Below are positions 63,214 through 64,000 of a stretch of DNA of 64,000 nt, piece by piece (within the stretch, counting starts at the first letter, position 1; the number at the start of each line of letters is the position of its first letter). Under the pieces are notes generated by a model. It made no database searches. It was not told where the DNA came from and saw only the letters and a list, made by a program, of their open reading frames with translations. The stretch lies in assembly GCF_921293875.1 (NCBI RefSeq), contig NZ_CAKLDI010000001.1, positions 2,481,915-2,545,914 on the forward strand. The letters are read 5' to 3'. Source of the stretch: Vibrio stylophorae. Its GTDB lineage: Bacteria > Pseudomonadota > Gammaproteobacteria > Enterobacterales > Vibrionaceae. Position numbers and translations under genes: made by a program.

Positions 63214-64000
63214 TCACGGATTACTCTGTATCAAGTCAGTTTCACCACGATAAATCACGCGATCGTTACCACGATATGTACCGAATGTCACAAGGGTAAA
63301 GGGATCTTCATCCCCCTCATTGCGCCAATTGTAACGCAACCAAGCCTGAGGGGAAGGAATTAAACCAACACAATCGCGTGCAACATTTATTCCAGCTGGC
63401 GGGTTTTGTGCTAAACGCAACCAAAATTGTACTTGCTCACGATACAGCGGATCACTCGCTGTGCGATTGGCATCGGCATATAAAACATTGGAAGCACCTG
63501 AATTTACAGTACCTTTCCCGTTTAAACTAGAGCGAGACGAACCTGTTCCACGAGACCAAAGCACCGCTTTACAATAATTGGATCCATCCACTTCACTGCT
63601 TTGATCATCACGATTTAAAGTAAAATATTTACCATTCCAGTACTCCACACGCGTCGGGATCGTCAATTGACCGGCATCATAGGTGCCACCAACGGAATCT
63701 AATACCATTCGACCATAGCGCTGCGTACTACCTTTTAAGTCCTCACCGGGCATGCCCATGACTTGCGTTGCAAAGTCCACACCATCGGGTTTCGTTTTGG
63801 CGTAAACCGCCATCATCAAGGAATCAAATGGTCCATCTGGCGTCGTGGTTCTTGGTGATGCCTGAATCACCTTGCGATCAAAATACACACCCAATGCCTG
63901 TGCTTGACCTAGTCCATTGCGAAGCATCAACTCACTTTCACCGCGATCCCCTGTACCGCGCCAATCACTCAATTGATAACCACCCAATGGTTGGCCATCC
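63214..64000 (-). CDS. mshQ: MshQ-like MSHA biogenesis protein, C-terminal part (5' end outside window)
   Basis: The frame is open to the window edge, giving about 262 C-terminal residues of a larger secreted protein. It resembles the DUF6701 C-terminal region of MshQ, which in vibrios and relatives closes the MSHA pilus cluster just before mreB; the ending TFGTYRGNDRVIYRGE is characteristic. The visible part is rich in Gly, Asn and Ser, has two cysteines (in SNYCKAV and RDCVGL) and no TM helix. The family's exact role in the pilus is unknown to me. Gene name is by similarity and position. Confidence 0.75.
   Translation of the reverse strand, partial: DGQPLGGYQLSDWRGTGDRGESELMLRNGLGQAQALGVYFDRKVIQASPRTTTPDGPFDSLMMAVYAKTKPDGVDFATQVMGMPGEDLKGSTQRYGRMVLDSVGGTYDAGQLTIPTRVEYWNGKYFTLNRDDQSSEVDGSNYCKAVLWSRGTGSSRSSLNGKGTVNSGASNVLYADANRTASDPLYREQVQFWLRLAQNPPAGINVARDCVGLIPSPQAWLRYNWRNEGDEDPFTLVTFGTYRGNDRVIYRGETDLIQSNP

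Overview
The window is one stretch of a gammaproteobacterial chromosome, most likely from the Vibrionaceae or a close relative. The grounds are an mshQ-like gene next to mreBCD, a DciA helicase loader beside secA, a pilABCD-coaE-zapD-yacG cluster, pyrBI with rraB and argF, and a three-lipoyl AceF. I cannot name the genus. It is almost entirely core genome. I saw no CRISPR array, insertion sequence, prophage, tRNA or rRNA operon.

Layout. 1-10 kb: the 3' part of valS, a DUF898 membrane protein (yjgN), rraB, argF behind tandem ARG boxes, pyrBI behind an attenuator with a 23-codon leader peptide, ridA, pmbA and darP (yjgA). 10-24 kb: acnB, a chemoreceptor gene, then pdhR-aceE-aceF-lpd on the minus strand with a perfect PdhR operator palindrome, followed by ampD and nadC. 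24.6-30.6 kb: type IV pilus genes pilA-B-C-D running into coaE, zapD and yacG. 30.6-34.6 kb: mutT and secA on the minus strand, divergent from dciA, which has a short, strongly initiated ORF in its leader. 34.6-51.4 kb: the division and cell-wall (dcw) cluster on the minus strand, from rsmH through ftsL, ftsI, murE, murF, mraY, murD, ftsW, murG, murC, ftsQ, ftsA and ftsZ to lpxC. mraZ, ddl and secM are absent. 51.6-52.1 kb: the RNase P RNA gene (rnpB). 52.4-64 kb, minus strand: mreB-mreC-mreD, maf, rng, yhdP, a nitrilase and tldD, with the 3' end of an mshQ-like gene at the edge.

How it works together. The dcw and mre blocks supply peptidoglycan precursors, the divisome and the elongation scaffold; ampD recycles wall fragments. 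The pdh operon with acnB links pyruvate to the TCA cycle. argF and pyrBI compete for carbamoyl phosphate, and each carries its own sequence-visible control: ArgR repression and transcription attenuation. PmbA (TldE) and TldD form one protease, but their genes lie about 44 kb apart here. The less ordinary parts are mostly between genes: the clean absence of mraZ between rnpB and rsmH, the pyrBI leader, the leader ORF before dciA, the lpxC terminator encoded inside the end of dciA, a hairpin-rich gap between tldD and rnpB, and a long pyrimidine-repeat gap upstream of pilA. I found no convincing undescribed multi-gene system.
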